Shown here one piece after another: positions 34,362-42,899 of a stretch of DNA of 64,000 nt. The notes under the pieces are model-generated. The model did no database searches. It had not been told where the DNA came from and saw only the letters and a program-made list of their open reading frames with translations. Origin of the DNA: Pseudomonas plecoglossicida NBRC 103162 = DSM 15088 (GTDB lineage Bacteria > Pseudomonadota > Gammaproteobacteria > Pseudomonadales > Pseudomonadaceae). The stretch lies in assembly GCF_000730665.1 (NCBI RefSeq), contig NZ_BBIV01000005.1, positions 62,001-126,000 of the forward strand, read 5' to 3'. The number at the start of each line of letters is the position of its first letter. Within the stretch, counting starts at the first letter, position 1. Position numbers and translations under genes: made by a program.

Positions 34362-35760
34362 CTCCCTCGCACTGCGCCTTTCGGCGCTGTTCATCCTGGT
34401 GGCGCTGGCCGTGTTCGTGCTGATCGGCTCGGCGCTCTACCGCCAGGTCGACCGCAGCCTCGACCTGCTGCCGGCGGCCGAGCTGGACGCGCGCTACAGC
34501 GTGCTCGAATCCACCCTCAACCGCTTCGGCACGCCCGAGCACTGGGCCAAGATCACCAACAAGCTCAACCTGCTCAGCGAGGAGGACAAGCGCATACGGT
34601 TCTGGGTAGTGAGCAGGGTAGTCAGCAGCAACCCGGCCTTCGAGTACGGCCACCCCAGCGAGCTGGTGCGCGCCTTCGCCGAAGGCCCGCAAGGCATGCG
34701 CGAACTGCGCCTGCCCGACCGCCCCTATCCCTACAAGGTGCTGGTGAGCGAACTGCCGGCCCTGGGCGATCGGCCACCGCTGCGTTTCTTGATCGCCATC
34801 GACACCGAAACCTTCTGGCAGGCGCAGCACAGCCTGCTGGTGGCCATCGTCGGCCTGGCCGTGCTGGGGGTGCTGCTGGCCTCGCTGCTGGGTTACTGGG
34901 TGGCCCGTATCGGCCTGCGCCCGCTGCTGGCCCTGTCCAACGAAGCCCAGGCCCTGGCACCGCCGCGCCTCGACGGCCGCCTGCAAACCAGCAAGCTGGC
35001 ACCGGAACTGGCGCAGTTCGCCGGCGCGTTCAATGCCGCCCTCGACCGGGTCAGCCAGGCTTACTCACGCCTCGAAGCCTTCAACGCCGACGTCGCCCAC
35101 GAACTGCGCTCGCCGCTGACCAACCTGATCGGCCAGACCCAGGTGGCCCTGACCCGCGGCCGCAGCGCGGAGCACTACTTCGAAGTGCTGCAATCGAATC
35201 TGGAGGAGCTGGAGCGCCTGCGCAGCATCATCAACGACATGCTGTTCCTTGCCAGCGCCGACCAGGGCAGCAAGGCCACGGCACTGACCCAGGCGTCACT
35301 GGCCGAGGAAGTGGCGACCACCCTCGATTACCTGGACTACATCCTCGAAGACGCCCAGGTCAGCGTCACGGTCAGTGGCGATGCTCTGGCCCCCATCGAA
35401 AAGGCCCAGCTGCGTCGGGCGCTGATCAACCTGTTGAACAATGCCGTGCAGCACACCGCGCCGAACCAGGCTATCCAGGTGCACATCGATGCCGGCCCGC
35501 AGCAGGTCAGCATCGCCGTGAGCAACCCGGGGCCGGCGATCGAGGATGCCCACCTGCCGCTGCTGTTCGAGCGCTTCTACCGGGTGGATGCAGCCCGCAG
35601 CAACAGTGGCGGGGGCAACCATGGGTTGGGCTTGGCGATCGTCAAGGCGATCGCAGTGATGCATGGTGGGGATGTTTTCGTGCGTAGCGAAGGTGGCTCG
35701 AACACCTTCGGCATTCGCCTGCCAAGCGCTCAAACACGCGGGTTTGGGGCGAAAGTCTAA
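34336..35760 (+). CDS. Sensor histidine kinase of the RND-linked two-component system
   Basis: 474 residues from ATG 34336, which overlaps the regulator gene by 26 bases; a longer reading frame exists but lies fully inside that gene. TM1 is LSALFILVALAVFVLIGSAL, a periplasmic sensor covers about 38-155, TM2 is near LLVAIVGLAVLGVLLASLLG, then HAMP, the H-box VAHELRSPLTN, the N-box LINLLNNAVQHT and the G-box HGLGLAIVKAI. Class and neighbours resemble metal-sensing CusS/CzcS kinases, but the ligand is unknown. Confidence 0.92.
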   Translation: MSWKTVPVNSLALRLSALFILVALAVFVLIGSALYRQVDRSLDLLPAAELDARYSVLESTLNRFGTPEHWAKITNKLNLLSEEDKRIRFWVVSRVVSSNPAFEYGHPSELVRAFAEGPQGMRELRLPDRPYPYKVLVSELPALGDRPPLRFLIAIDTETFWQAQHSLLVAIVGLAVLGVLLASLLGYWVARIGLRPLLALSNEAQALAPPRLDGRLQTSKLAPELAQFAGAFNAALDRVSQAYSRLEAFNADVAHELRSPLTNLIGQTQVALTRGRSAEHYFEVLQSNLEELERLRSIINDMLFLASADQGSKATALTQASLAEEVATTLDYLDYILEDAQVSVTVSGDALAPIEKAQLRRALINLLNNAVQHTAPNQAIQVHIDAGPQQVSIAVSNPGPAIEDAHLPLLFERFYRVDAARSNSGGGNHGLGLAIVKAIAVMHGGDVFVRSEGGSNTFGIRLPSAQTRGFGAKV

Positions 35761-35892
35761 TTGCTTTTCAACGCAATCATTACCTTTTGCGCAACAGTGC
35801 TTATCACCAGGGACGCTGTTTCCAGGGCCTTGAAACGACTAACTTTAGCCCTGTTCCCATTAGCACTTGCGTTGCAAGAAGGTAGTTTCAAA

Positions 35893-36114
35893 ATGTCCAA
35901 CAGTATGGGTATTGCCAGCGTTTTCGTTCTGTCTTCCCTGTTGTTGTCGCCCCTGGCCATGGCAGAAGAATCCCAGGCCTTTGTCGCCCGTAATGCAGAA
36001 CTTGCCGCTGTTCATCAGGAAGCCCGCGAAGTCGTCGCACAGAAAGCCGACGCCTTGAAAGCACCGGAACAGACAGCCTCTAAAGTATCCGTCGAAGCCA
36101 ACGCCGACAGCTGA
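35893..36114 (+). CDS. Small secreted protein of unknown function
   Basis: 73 residues from ATG 35893 (AAGG about 11 bases upstream). The signal peptide runs to about PLAMA, leaving a mature peptide of some 48 residues rich in Ala, Glu and Lys, predicted helical (EEAREVVAQKADALKAPEQ-like). No cysteines. A terminator follows. The 130 bases upstream hold no gene I can support. Could be a small periplasmic or exported helper; the function is unknown. Confidence 0.6.
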   Translation: MSNSMGIASVFVLSSLLLSPLAMAEESQAFVARNAELAAVHQEAREVVAQKADALKAPEQTASKVSVEANADS

Positions 36115-36191
36115 GTTCACCTCGCTGCCGCCCGAGTTTTCCCTCGGCTACGTCATGGGCAGCACCGCTGCCGATATGTTAGCCTTTTAAA

Positions 36192-36216
36192 GCCGCTGCC
36201 GATCAGCGGCTTTTTT
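36192..36216 (+). terminator. Rho-independent terminator
   Basis: GCCGCTG, loop CCGAT, CAGCGGC, followed by six T. It ends the small secreted-protein gene. Confidence 0.9.
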
Positions 36217-36317
36217 ATGTGCTTTGACGATCAGCCTGGTTGTTACGTCGCGAACAAGAAAGTTGCACATTCAAAAATAAAAACTGCCCCACCGTCAGAC
36301 CAAAGGAGCTTGTACCG

Positions 36318-37652
36318 GTGTCTTCTGCGTTTCGTTTTACCCCGCTGTTCATTGCATTGGCTGCAACGATGCCTGTCGCCGCCCAGGCAGATGAAGACAA
36401 GGCTGATGGCTTCATCGAAGGCTCGTCGTTCAACCTGCATTTGCGTAATGCCTATTTCAACCGCAACAACCTCAACCAAGGCGTGCGCGACAAGCGCGAG
36501 TGGGGCCAGGGGGCGGTCGCCCGATTCGAGTCCGGCTATACCCCTGGGGTAGTCGGCTTCGGCCTCGACGCCCATGCCATACTGGGCCTGAAGCTCGACG
36601 GTGGTGGCGGCCATGCCGGTACCAGCATCCTGCCTTCGCACTTCAAGGACGACGGCGAGCTGGGCGCGGCGCCGCACTCGTTCTCCACCGCTGGCGCGGC
36701 GGTCAAGCTCAAGGCGTTCGACACCGAGCTCAAGGCCGGTGACCTGTTCCTCACCAACCCGGTGATCGCCGGGGGTGAGTCGCGCATGCTGCCGCAGACC
36801 TTCCGTGGCGTGAGCCTGACCAACACCAGCATCGACGGCCTGCTGCTCGAAGGTGGCCAGGTCAGCTTCACCAAGCCCTACAACCAGAGCGGCCACCGCC
36901 GTATCGACACCTACTACGGTGCGCTGGACGAAGGCGACAAGAGCGAGCACCTGAACTGGGCAGGCGCCGCCTGGACCGGCACCGAGAACATCAGCGCCAA
37001 CCTGTATGCGGCCGAGCTGAAGGACATCTGGAACCAGTACTACGCCGACTTCGACTACACCTACGTGGTCAACGACCTGGTCAGCCTCAACCCGGGCGTG
37101 CACTTCTACCACACCCAGGACACCGGCCAGGCGCTGCTGGGCGAGATCGACAACAACACCTACAGCCTGCATTTCACGGTCAATGCCGGCTATCACAGCG
37201 TTACCGCCGCCTACCAGCGGGTCAACGGCAACACGCCGTTCGACTACATCAACCTGGGTGACAGCGTGTACCTGGACAACTCGCGCATGTACTCCGACTT
37301 CAACGCACCCAACGAGCGTTCGTGGAAGCTGCAGTATGGCTACAACTTCGCCGGTGTCGGCATTCCCGGGCTGAGCACCATGGTCTCGTACTCGCGCGGC
37401 GAGGCGGACCTGAGCAAAGCCACCCAGGACACCCGCCACTACGACTACTACCGCGCCGATGGCAAGAACGCCATGCACTGGGAGCGTGACCTGGACGTGA
37501 AGTATGTGTTCCAGGAAGGCAACCTGAAGGATCTGTCGGTGCTGGTGCGCTATGCCACCCACCGCGGCAGCCAGGGTTATGCGTCGATCGACGACAACAG
37601 CGACAACGATGAACTGCGGGTGATCGTCGATTATCCATTGAACGTGTTCTGA
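36318..37652 (+). CDS. OprD-family outer-membrane porin
   Basis: 444 residues from GTG 36318, chosen because AAGGAG lies at 36302-36307 and a signal peptide ([20 protein letters not shown]) follows. The mature start [20 protein letters not shown] and the early [16 protein letters not shown] are hallmarks of OprD/OccD-OccK channels; the C-terminus ends in a terminal Phe after [11 protein letters not shown]. The family takes up amino acids, aromatic acids or similar small carboxylates. The substrate cannot be read from the sequence, and no catabolic genes are adjacent. Confidence 0.92.
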   Translation: MSSAFRFTPLFIALAATMPVAAQADEDKADGFIEGSSFNLHLRNAYFNRNNLNQGVRDKREWGQGAVARFESGYTPGVVGFGLDAHAILGLKLDGGGGHAGTSILPSHFKDDGELGAAPHSFSTAGAAVKLKAFDTELKAGDLFLTNPVIAGGESRMLPQTFRGVSLTNTSIDGLLLEGGQVSFTKPYNQSGHRRIDTYYGALDEGDKSEHLNWAGAAWTGTENISANLYAAELKDIWNQYYADFDYTYVVNDLVSLNPGVHFYHTQDTGQALLGEIDNNTYSLHFTVNAGYHSVTAAYQRVNGNTPFDYINLGDSVYLDNSRMYSDFNAPNERSWKLQYGYNFAGVGIPGLSTMVSYSRGEADLSKATQDTRHYDYYRADGKNAMHWERDLDVKYVFQEGNLKDLSVLVRYATHRGSQGYASIDDNSDNDELRVIVDYPLNVF

Positions 37653-37683
37653 TCCCAGACCGCGGGCGGGGGCCTTGCCCCCG

Positions 37684-37720
37684 TTTCGCCGGCTTGCCGG
37701 CGATGGGCTGCAACGCAGCC
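37684..37720. repeat. REP-like element
   Basis: TTCGCCGGCTTGCCGGCGAT followed by GGGCTGCAACGCAGCCC: two adjacent small palindromes after the porin gene, of the P. putida REP type without the CCCACA tail. Confidence 0.6.
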
Positions 37721-37813
37721 CCCGGACGATTCCGTCGGACAAATCTTGTCCGACAACTCCCGCTTCCCTAAAATGTCGCCGCCGCAAATGGCCCTGCCTC
37801 AGCAATAGCGCGC

Positions 37814-39310
37814 ATGCCCACTCGATTACCGCGTCTCGCACTCTACAGGTCGCACCCCGAGCTGATCCTCAACCTGGGCAGTTGCCTTGCCGTGCTCGCC
37901 ATCGTGGCCATCGTCAGCTACCTGCTGGCGCGCGAACGCGACAGCGTGGAGCAGTCGGCGATTCGCGCCTCGAACAACATCGTGCAACTGATCGAAAGCG
38001 ACATCCTGCGCAATGTGGAACTCTACGATCAGTCCCTGCAGGGGCTGATCTGGGCAGTCAACCGCAAGGAGTTGCCCGAGATCCCTGGGCCACTGCGCCA
38101 ACGCTTGCTGTTCAACGAAGCCTTCGTCGATAAACGCCGTGGGGACGTGCTGTGGCTCGACAAGGCAGGCGATGTGGTGGGCGACTCCACCAGCAACGTG
38201 CCGCGCAAGGCCAACTTCGCTGACACCGGGGTCTTTCAGGCCCACTTGCACAACCCCGACCTGGGCCTGGTGGTGGGCCCGCCGTTCAAGGCCAGGCTCG
38301 GCGACCTCGACTGGTGCATCAGTTTCAGCCGGCGCATTCCAGGCCCCACGGGGGAATTCGCAGGGGTGGCCGCAGGCGCCTTGCGCCTCTCCTATTTCAA
38401 CGAACTGTTCCAACGCCTGGACATCGGCGAGGACAGCAGCATCAACCTGTTGAACACCAACGGCCAGTTGCTCGCCCGGCAACCCTCACGCCCGCAGGAC
38501 CCGCGGATCGGCGGCGACTACAGCGAGCGGCCGAACTTCAAGCGCGTGCTCAGCGAGCGCAGCGGCAGTTTCAACGCGCCCTCGAGCAGTACCGGCGCCC
38601 AGCGCATGTTCACCTTTGCCAGGGTCGCCGATCTGCCGTTGATCGTGCTGGTGGTGAACTCGGCCGACGAGGTGTTCCAGTCGTGGCGGCGCACGGCGAT
38701 TCTGGTGAGCGTCGCTACCGGGGTATTGTGCGTCGGCATCCTCTGGCTGACCTTGCTGCTGGGACGCGAACTGCAGCGCCGCCAGGAAGCCGAGTTGGGC
38801 CTGGCCACCCTGGCGGCAACCGATAGCCTCACGGGCCTTGCCAACCGCCGTCGGCTGGATCAGGTGCTACGTCTGGAATGGGCCCGCGCCCAGCGCAATC
38901 GCAAGCCGTTGGCGGTGCTGATGGTCGATGTGGACCACTTCAAGGCGTTCAACCAGCGCCACGGCCATGCCGGTGGCGACCATGCCCTGCGTGAGGTGGC
39001 CAAGGCCATTGAACAGTGCTTGCGCCGTCCCGCCGACCTGGCGGCACGCTATGGCGGGGAAGAGTTTCAGGTGATTCTGCCGGAGACCGAACTGCCCGGC
39101 GCCCTGCTGCTGGCCGAACGCATCCGGACAGGGGTCGAAGCCTTGGCACCGTTTGCCGACGATGCCCGTTCGGTCACGGTCAGCGTCGGCATCGGTGTAT
39201 ACATTCCAGGTACCCAGCAAGACCTGACGCAGGTGCTGGGTGCCGCGGACGAAGCCCTCTACCGGGCCAAGGCCAATGGCCGCAACCGGGTAGAGGGGCC
39301 GAGCGCTTAG
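37814..39310 (+). CDS. Membrane diguanylate cyclase (Cache-GGDEF)
   Basis: 498 residues. TM1 (NLGSCLAVLAIVAIVSYLLA) and TM2 (AILVSVATGVLCVGILWLTLL) flank a periplasmic dCache/PDC-like sensor (about 45-290). The C-terminal GGDEF domain (about 330-498) has the catalytic GGEEF in RYGGEEFQVILPE, so it should make cyclic-di-GMP from GTP. RPAD five residues before GGEEF is an intact RxxD inhibitory site, so product feedback is expected. It may feed the adhesion functions encoded elsewhere in the window. It converges with and overlaps the next gene by 4 bases. Confidence 0.92.
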   Translation: MPTRLPRLALYRSHPELILNLGSCLAVLAIVAIVSYLLARERDSVEQSAIRASNNIVQLIESDILRNVELYDQSLQGLIWAVNRKELPEIPGPLRQRLLFNEAFVDKRRGDVLWLDKAGDVVGDSTSNVPRKANFADTGVFQAHLHNPDLGLVVGPPFKARLGDLDWCISFSRRIPGPTGEFAGVAAGALRLSYFNELFQRLDIGEDSSINLLNTNGQLLARQPSRPQDPRIGGDYSERPNFKRVLSERSGSFNAPSSSTGAQRMFTFARVADLPLIVLVVNSADEVFQSWRRTAILVSVATGVLCVGILWLTLLLGRELQRRQEAELGLATLAATDSLTGLANRRRLDQVLRLEWARAQRNRKPLAVLMVDVDHFKAFNQRHGHAGGDHALREVAKAIEQCLRRPADLAARYGGEEFQVILPETELPGALLLAERIRTGVEALAPFADDARSVTVSVGIGVYIPGTQQDLTQVLGAADEALYRAKANGRNRVEGPSA

Positions 39311-39783
39311 GAGCGCGCGCGGGCGGCGTTGCGCAGCGCTTTCACCTGGTCATGGTTGCGCTGCACGCCTTGCAGCTGCTTCTCGACCAGCGCATAGCTC
39401 TGGTCGCTGGCCGCGCGGCCCAGCTTGACCAGTTTCTCGCGCGCTTCCTTGTAGGCCTTGAGGGCATGGTCCTCGCCGCGCTCCACTTCATTGAGCACGG
39501 CCTCTTCGTCCTTGCCGGTCACCATCGACTTGAGGTTCACCCAGCCGCGGTGCATGTCGCCGCTGATGCTGGTGGAGGTTTCCGGGTCACCACCGAGTCG
39601 GCGCACTTCGCTTTGCAGTTCGCTTGCAGCAGCGCTGCACTCGCCTGCGCGCTGGACGAAGAACGCCTTCAACTCAGGATTCTTCACATCATCGGCCGAG
39701 GTCTTGAAACCCTTCTCGCCATCCTTGCTGTACTCGATCAGGTCGTTGAGCACGTCGATCACGTCTTTGTTGGGATTGCTCAT
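39307..39783 (-). CDS. PA2169-type four-helix-bundle protein (DUF2383)
   Basis: 158 residues, all-helical, beginning MSNPNKDVIDVLNDLIEYSK and containing GFKTSADDVKNPELKAFF and GDMHRGWVNLKSMV. This matches the PA2169/DUF2383 ferritin-like helical-bundle family of unknown function, often linked to stress or stationary phase. No signal peptide. Convergent with the cyclase gene; the two stop codons overlap. Confidence 0.85.
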   Translation of the reverse strand: MSNPNKDVIDVLNDLIEYSKDGEKGFKTSADDVKNPELKAFFVQRAGECSAAASELQSEVRRLGGDPETSTSISGDMHRGWVNLKSMVTGKDEEAVLNEVERGEDHALKAYKEAREKLVKLGRAASDQSYALVEKQLQGVQRNHDQVKALRNAARARS

Positions 39784-39982
39784 GGCATAACTCCTTGGCA
39801 GGTGATAGTCACCTATAACGGAGCAGTCTTCGTGCCAAGCTCAACGTCTCAAAAAAATACCTGTAAAACAATTAGTTAATGAATTCCGCCGATCACGACC
39901 AAACGGCGTTGTGCATGATCGCCGCTTGGGCGTTCGTGCAGATTGCAGTATGGTCGGCGCATTTCCTTGGCAGGCATCCTCC

Positions 39983-40204
39983 ATGAAACCGGAAACCCTC
40001 GAACTGCTGGTCACGCGCACGATGCCTTTTGGTAAATACCAGGGGCGGATCATTGCCGACCTGCCGGGGGATTACCTGGCGTGGTTTGCGCGCAAGGGGT
40101 TTCCGGCCGGGGAGCTGGGTGGATTGCTGGCGTTGATGCATGAAGTCGACCATAACGGCCTGGGGGACTTGCTGGTGCCGTTGCGGCAGAAGCATCGGCG
40201 ATGA
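39983..40204 (+). CDS. DUF3820 protein
   Basis: 73 residues from ATG 39983. MPFGKYQGRIIADLPGDYLA and WFARKGFPAGELG match DUF3820, short proteins annotated in pseudomonads as putative quorum-sensing-regulated virulence factors. The fold has been likened to nuclease-associated domains. Start chosen because the upstream 24 residues of the open frame are not family-like. The 199-base gap before it holds no other gene I can support. Confidence 0.85.
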   Translation: MKPETLELLVTRTMPFGKYQGRIIADLPGDYLAWFARKGFPAGELGGLLALMHEVDHNGLGDLLVPLRQKHRR

Positions 40205-40227
40205 GGCCAGTGAGACCAACGCAAGGC

Positions 40228-41955
40228 TCACCCCTTGACCGGCGCCACCGCCAACTCGACCCGCTCACTCTTCTTGATCAAGGCATACACCACCGCCGTC
40301 AGCAGGCTGCCGGCCACGATCGCCAGCAGATACAGCAGCGCATGGTTGATCGCATTGGGTATCAGCAGCACGAACAGCCCGCCATGGGGCGCCATCAACT
40401 TGCAGCCGAAGTACATCGACAGTGCGCCGGTCAACGCGCCGCCTGCCACGCTCGCCGGAATCACCCGCAGGGGGTCCTTGGCCGCGAACGGAATCGCCCC
40501 TTCCGAGATGAAGCACAAACCCAGCGCCAACGCCGCCTTGCCCGCTTCCCGCTCGCTCTGGGCAAACTTGCGCCGTGCCAGGAAGGTGGCGATGCCCAGG
40601 CCGATCGGCGGCACCATGCCGGCCGCCATGGTCGCGGCCATCGGCGCATAGCTCGACGAGGCCAGCAGCCCGACCGAGAATGCATAGGCGGCCTTGTTTA
40701 TCGGCCCGCCCAGGTCGACGCACATCATGCCGCCCAGCAGCAGGCCGAGCAGAATGGCATTGGTGGTACCCATGCTGTCGAGAAAGTGCGTCAGCCCTTC
40801 GAGCATGGCCGCCACCGGCTGACCGACCACGTAGATCATCACCAGGCCCGTGAACAGGCTCGCCAGCAGCGGGATGATCAGGATCGGCTTGAGTGCCTCC
40901 AGGCTGCTCGGCAGCCGGACCCAGCGGGCAATGGCCTTGGCGCTGTAGCCGGCAAGAAAGCCGGCAACGATGCCACCGATGAAGCCGGCACCCAGGGTGC
41001 CGGCCAGCAGGCCGCCGATCATCCCCGGGGCAAGGCCCGGACGGTCGGCGATGGACCAGGCGATATAGCCCGCCAGCAACGGCACCATCAGCTTGAAGGC
41101 CGCCTCGCCGCCTATCTGCATCAAGGCGGCCGGCAGGGTGCCCGGCTCCTTGTACGCCTCGATGCCGAACACGAATGACAAGGCGATCAACAGACCACCG
41201 GCCACTACCATCGGCAGCATGAATGACACGCCGGTGAGCAGGTGCTTGTAGACACCGGTCTTCTCCGCCTTGGCAACGGCAGCTGTGGTATCGCCTGCAC
41301 TTTCCACCTTGGCTTCGGCCAACGCCTTGTCCAGCGTTGCCCGGGCCTGCTTGAGCGCGATGCCCGTGCCACAGCGGTAGATGCGCTTGCCGGCGAAACG
41401 GGCCGTGGGCACCTCGATATCGGCGGCCAGCAGCACCACATCGGCCTCGGCGATGGCCTGGGCCGAAAGCGGGTTGCGCGCGCCGACCGAGCCCTGGGTT
41501 TCCACGGTGAACGCGTGGCCCAGATGCTGAGCGGCCTGTTGCAGGGCCTCGGCGGCCATGAAGGTGTGCGCCACGCCCGTCGGGCAGGCGGTGACCGCGA
41601 CGATGCGCGCAGCCGCTGGCTGGCCCACCTGGGCGGGGACATCCGTCTGAACCCGGGCATTGGCGGCGGCCCGGTCGAGAAACCCTTCGCGGTCGGCCAG
41701 GGCCTGGGCCGGCGTGCTCTGGTAAACGCGCTTGCCGGTGAACCGGGACAGGTCCAGCGAGCCCGTACTGATCACCAGCACCCAATCGGCTTGCGCGATC
41801 TGCTCGGCGCTGAGCTGGCGCTCCGGATGCTCGGCATCGACGACTTCGACGCAGGTTTTCCAGCCACGGCGCTGGGCAGCAGCCGCCAGCAGGCGCGCGC
41901 TCAGCACACTGGACACCTGGCCATTGGGGCAGGCGGTGACAATGGCGATGTTCAT
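40228..41955 (-). CDS. fruA: Fructose PTS permease EIIB'BC
   Basis: 575 residues. There are two EIIB domains: a first with Cys9 in ACPNGQ (about 1-100) and a second with the canonical CPTGVAHT at Cys124 (about 116-215). A membrane EIIC domain follows from about 235 (LTGVSFMLPMVVAGGLLIAL) to the end, containing SEGAIPFAAKDPLR. It imports fructose and phosphorylates it to fructose-1-phosphate using FruB as donor. ATG 41955 overlaps the fruK stop (ATGA), in the order fruB-fruK-fruA. Repression by FruR is expected from the operator upstream of fruB. Confidence 0.96.
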   Translation of the reverse strand: MNIAIVTACPNGQVSSVLSARLLAAAAQRRGWKTCVEVVDAEHPERQLSAEQIAQADWVLVISTGSLDLSRFTGKRVYQSTPAQALADREGFLDRAAANARVQTDVPAQVGQPAAARIVAVTACPTGVAHTFMAAEALQQAAQHLGHAFTVETQGSVGARNPLSAQAIAEADVVLLAADIEVPTARFAGKRIYRCGTGIALKQARATLDKALAEAKVESAGDTTAAVAKAEKTGVYKHLLTGVSFMLPMVVAGGLLIALSFVFGIEAYKEPGTLPAALMQIGGEAAFKLMVPLLAGYIAWSIADRPGLAPGMIGGLLAGTLGAGFIGGIVAGFLAGYSAKAIARWVRLPSSLEALKPILIIPLLASLFTGLVMIYVVGQPVAAMLEGLTHFLDSMGTTNAILLGLLLGGMMCVDLGGPINKAAYAFSVGLLASSSYAPMAATMAAGMVPPIGLGIATFLARRKFAQSEREAGKAALALGLCFISEGAIPFAAKDPLRVIPASVAGGALTGALSMYFGCKLMAPHGGLFVLLIPNAINHALLYLLAIVAGSLLTAVVYALIKKSERVELAVAPVKG

Positions 41956-42899
41956 CGGCAACCCTCTTGTTGTTCTGTCAGTTGCACGGCGGCTTCCAGG
42001 CGCGCCAGTTGTTCGCGGTCGTGGATCCCGAAGCCGACCTGGGTCACCGCCTGGGCGGCGATGGCGGTGGCGCGGCGCAGGGTCTGCGCCGGGGCTTCGG
42101 CCAACAGCAGGCCGTGGACCATGCCGGCCACCAGCGAGTCGCCGGCGCCCACGGTGCTGGCCACGCGCACCTGCGGCGGCTCGGCGCGCAGCGCACGGCC
42201 AGCGGCGAACCAGCTGACCCCCTGCTCGCCCGCCGACACCACCACATGCTCCACCCCCGTGGCCAGAATCCGCTCGGCGGCGGCGCGCTGGGCGGCGGGG
42301 CCATGCACGGCGAGGCCCAGTACCTCGCCCAGCTCCTCGGTATTGGGCTTGACCAGCCAGGGCGCACTTTGCAGGCCGGCGCGCAGGGCCTCGCCGCTGC
42401 TGTCCAGGGCGACCTTCAGGTCCATCGCCTGCAACCGTTCCAGCAATTGGCGAAACCACTGCGGGCTGACGCCACGCGGCAGGCTGCCGGCCACAACCAC
42501 TGCGTCGTGCCCTGGCGCTATCGCTTGCAAGCGATCGAGCAAGGCAGCTTGAGCGGCGTCATCGACCTGCGGCCCTTGCCCATTGATGTCGGTGACGCGG
42601 CCATCGGCTTCCACCAGCTTGAGGTTGCTACGGGTTTCGCCGGGCACGCGGACAAAGCAGTCGGTAAAACCGCGTTGCGCGATCAGCGCCTCGAACGGTT
42701 GCAGGTTATCGCTGCCAAGGAAGCCACCGACCGTCACGCTGTGGCCCAGGTCAGCCAGGACCTGGGCCACGTTCAGGCCCTTGCCGGCGGCATGGCTGCG
42801 CTGATCATGGGCTCGGTTGACGTGCCCGGGGCGCAGGGCGTCGAGGCCGACGGTAATGTCCAGCGCCGGGTTCAGGGTCAGGGTGAGGATCTTGGCCAT
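41952..42899 (-). CDS. fruK: 1-phosphofructokinase
   Basis: 315 residues of the PfkB/ribokinase fold. The start MAKILTLTLNPALDIT, the sugar-binding GKGLNVAQVL and the C-terminal catalytic VGAGDSLVAG with the base Asp are diagnostic. It converts fructose-1-phosphate to fructose-1,6-bisphosphate, removing the inducer of FruR. The gene starts next to the fruB stop and overlaps fruA by 4 bases. Confidence 0.96.
   Translation of the reverse strand: MAKILTLTLNPALDITVGLDALRPGHVNRAHDQRSHAAGKGLNVAQVLADLGHSVTVGGFLGSDNLQPFEALIAQRGFTDCFVRVPGETRSNLKLVEADGRVTDINGQGPQVDDAAQAALLDRLQAIAPGHDAVVVAGSLPRGVSPQWFRQLLERLQAMDLKVALDSSGEALRAGLQSAPWLVKPNTEELGEVLGLAVHGPAAQRAAAERILATGVEHVVVSAGEQGVSWFAAGRALRAEPPQVRVASTVGAGDSLVAGMVHGLLLAEAPAQTLRRATAIAAQAVTQVGFGIHDREQLARLEAAVQLTEQQEGCR

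Noticed and set aside
31581..34394. 937-codon frame antisense to the RND permease and regulator
   Set aside because: Shadow frame; Gln/His/Asp-rich with no domain.
40265..41785. Second long minus-strand frame within fruA
   Set aside because: Frame-shifted shadow of fruA, Gly/Arg-rich.
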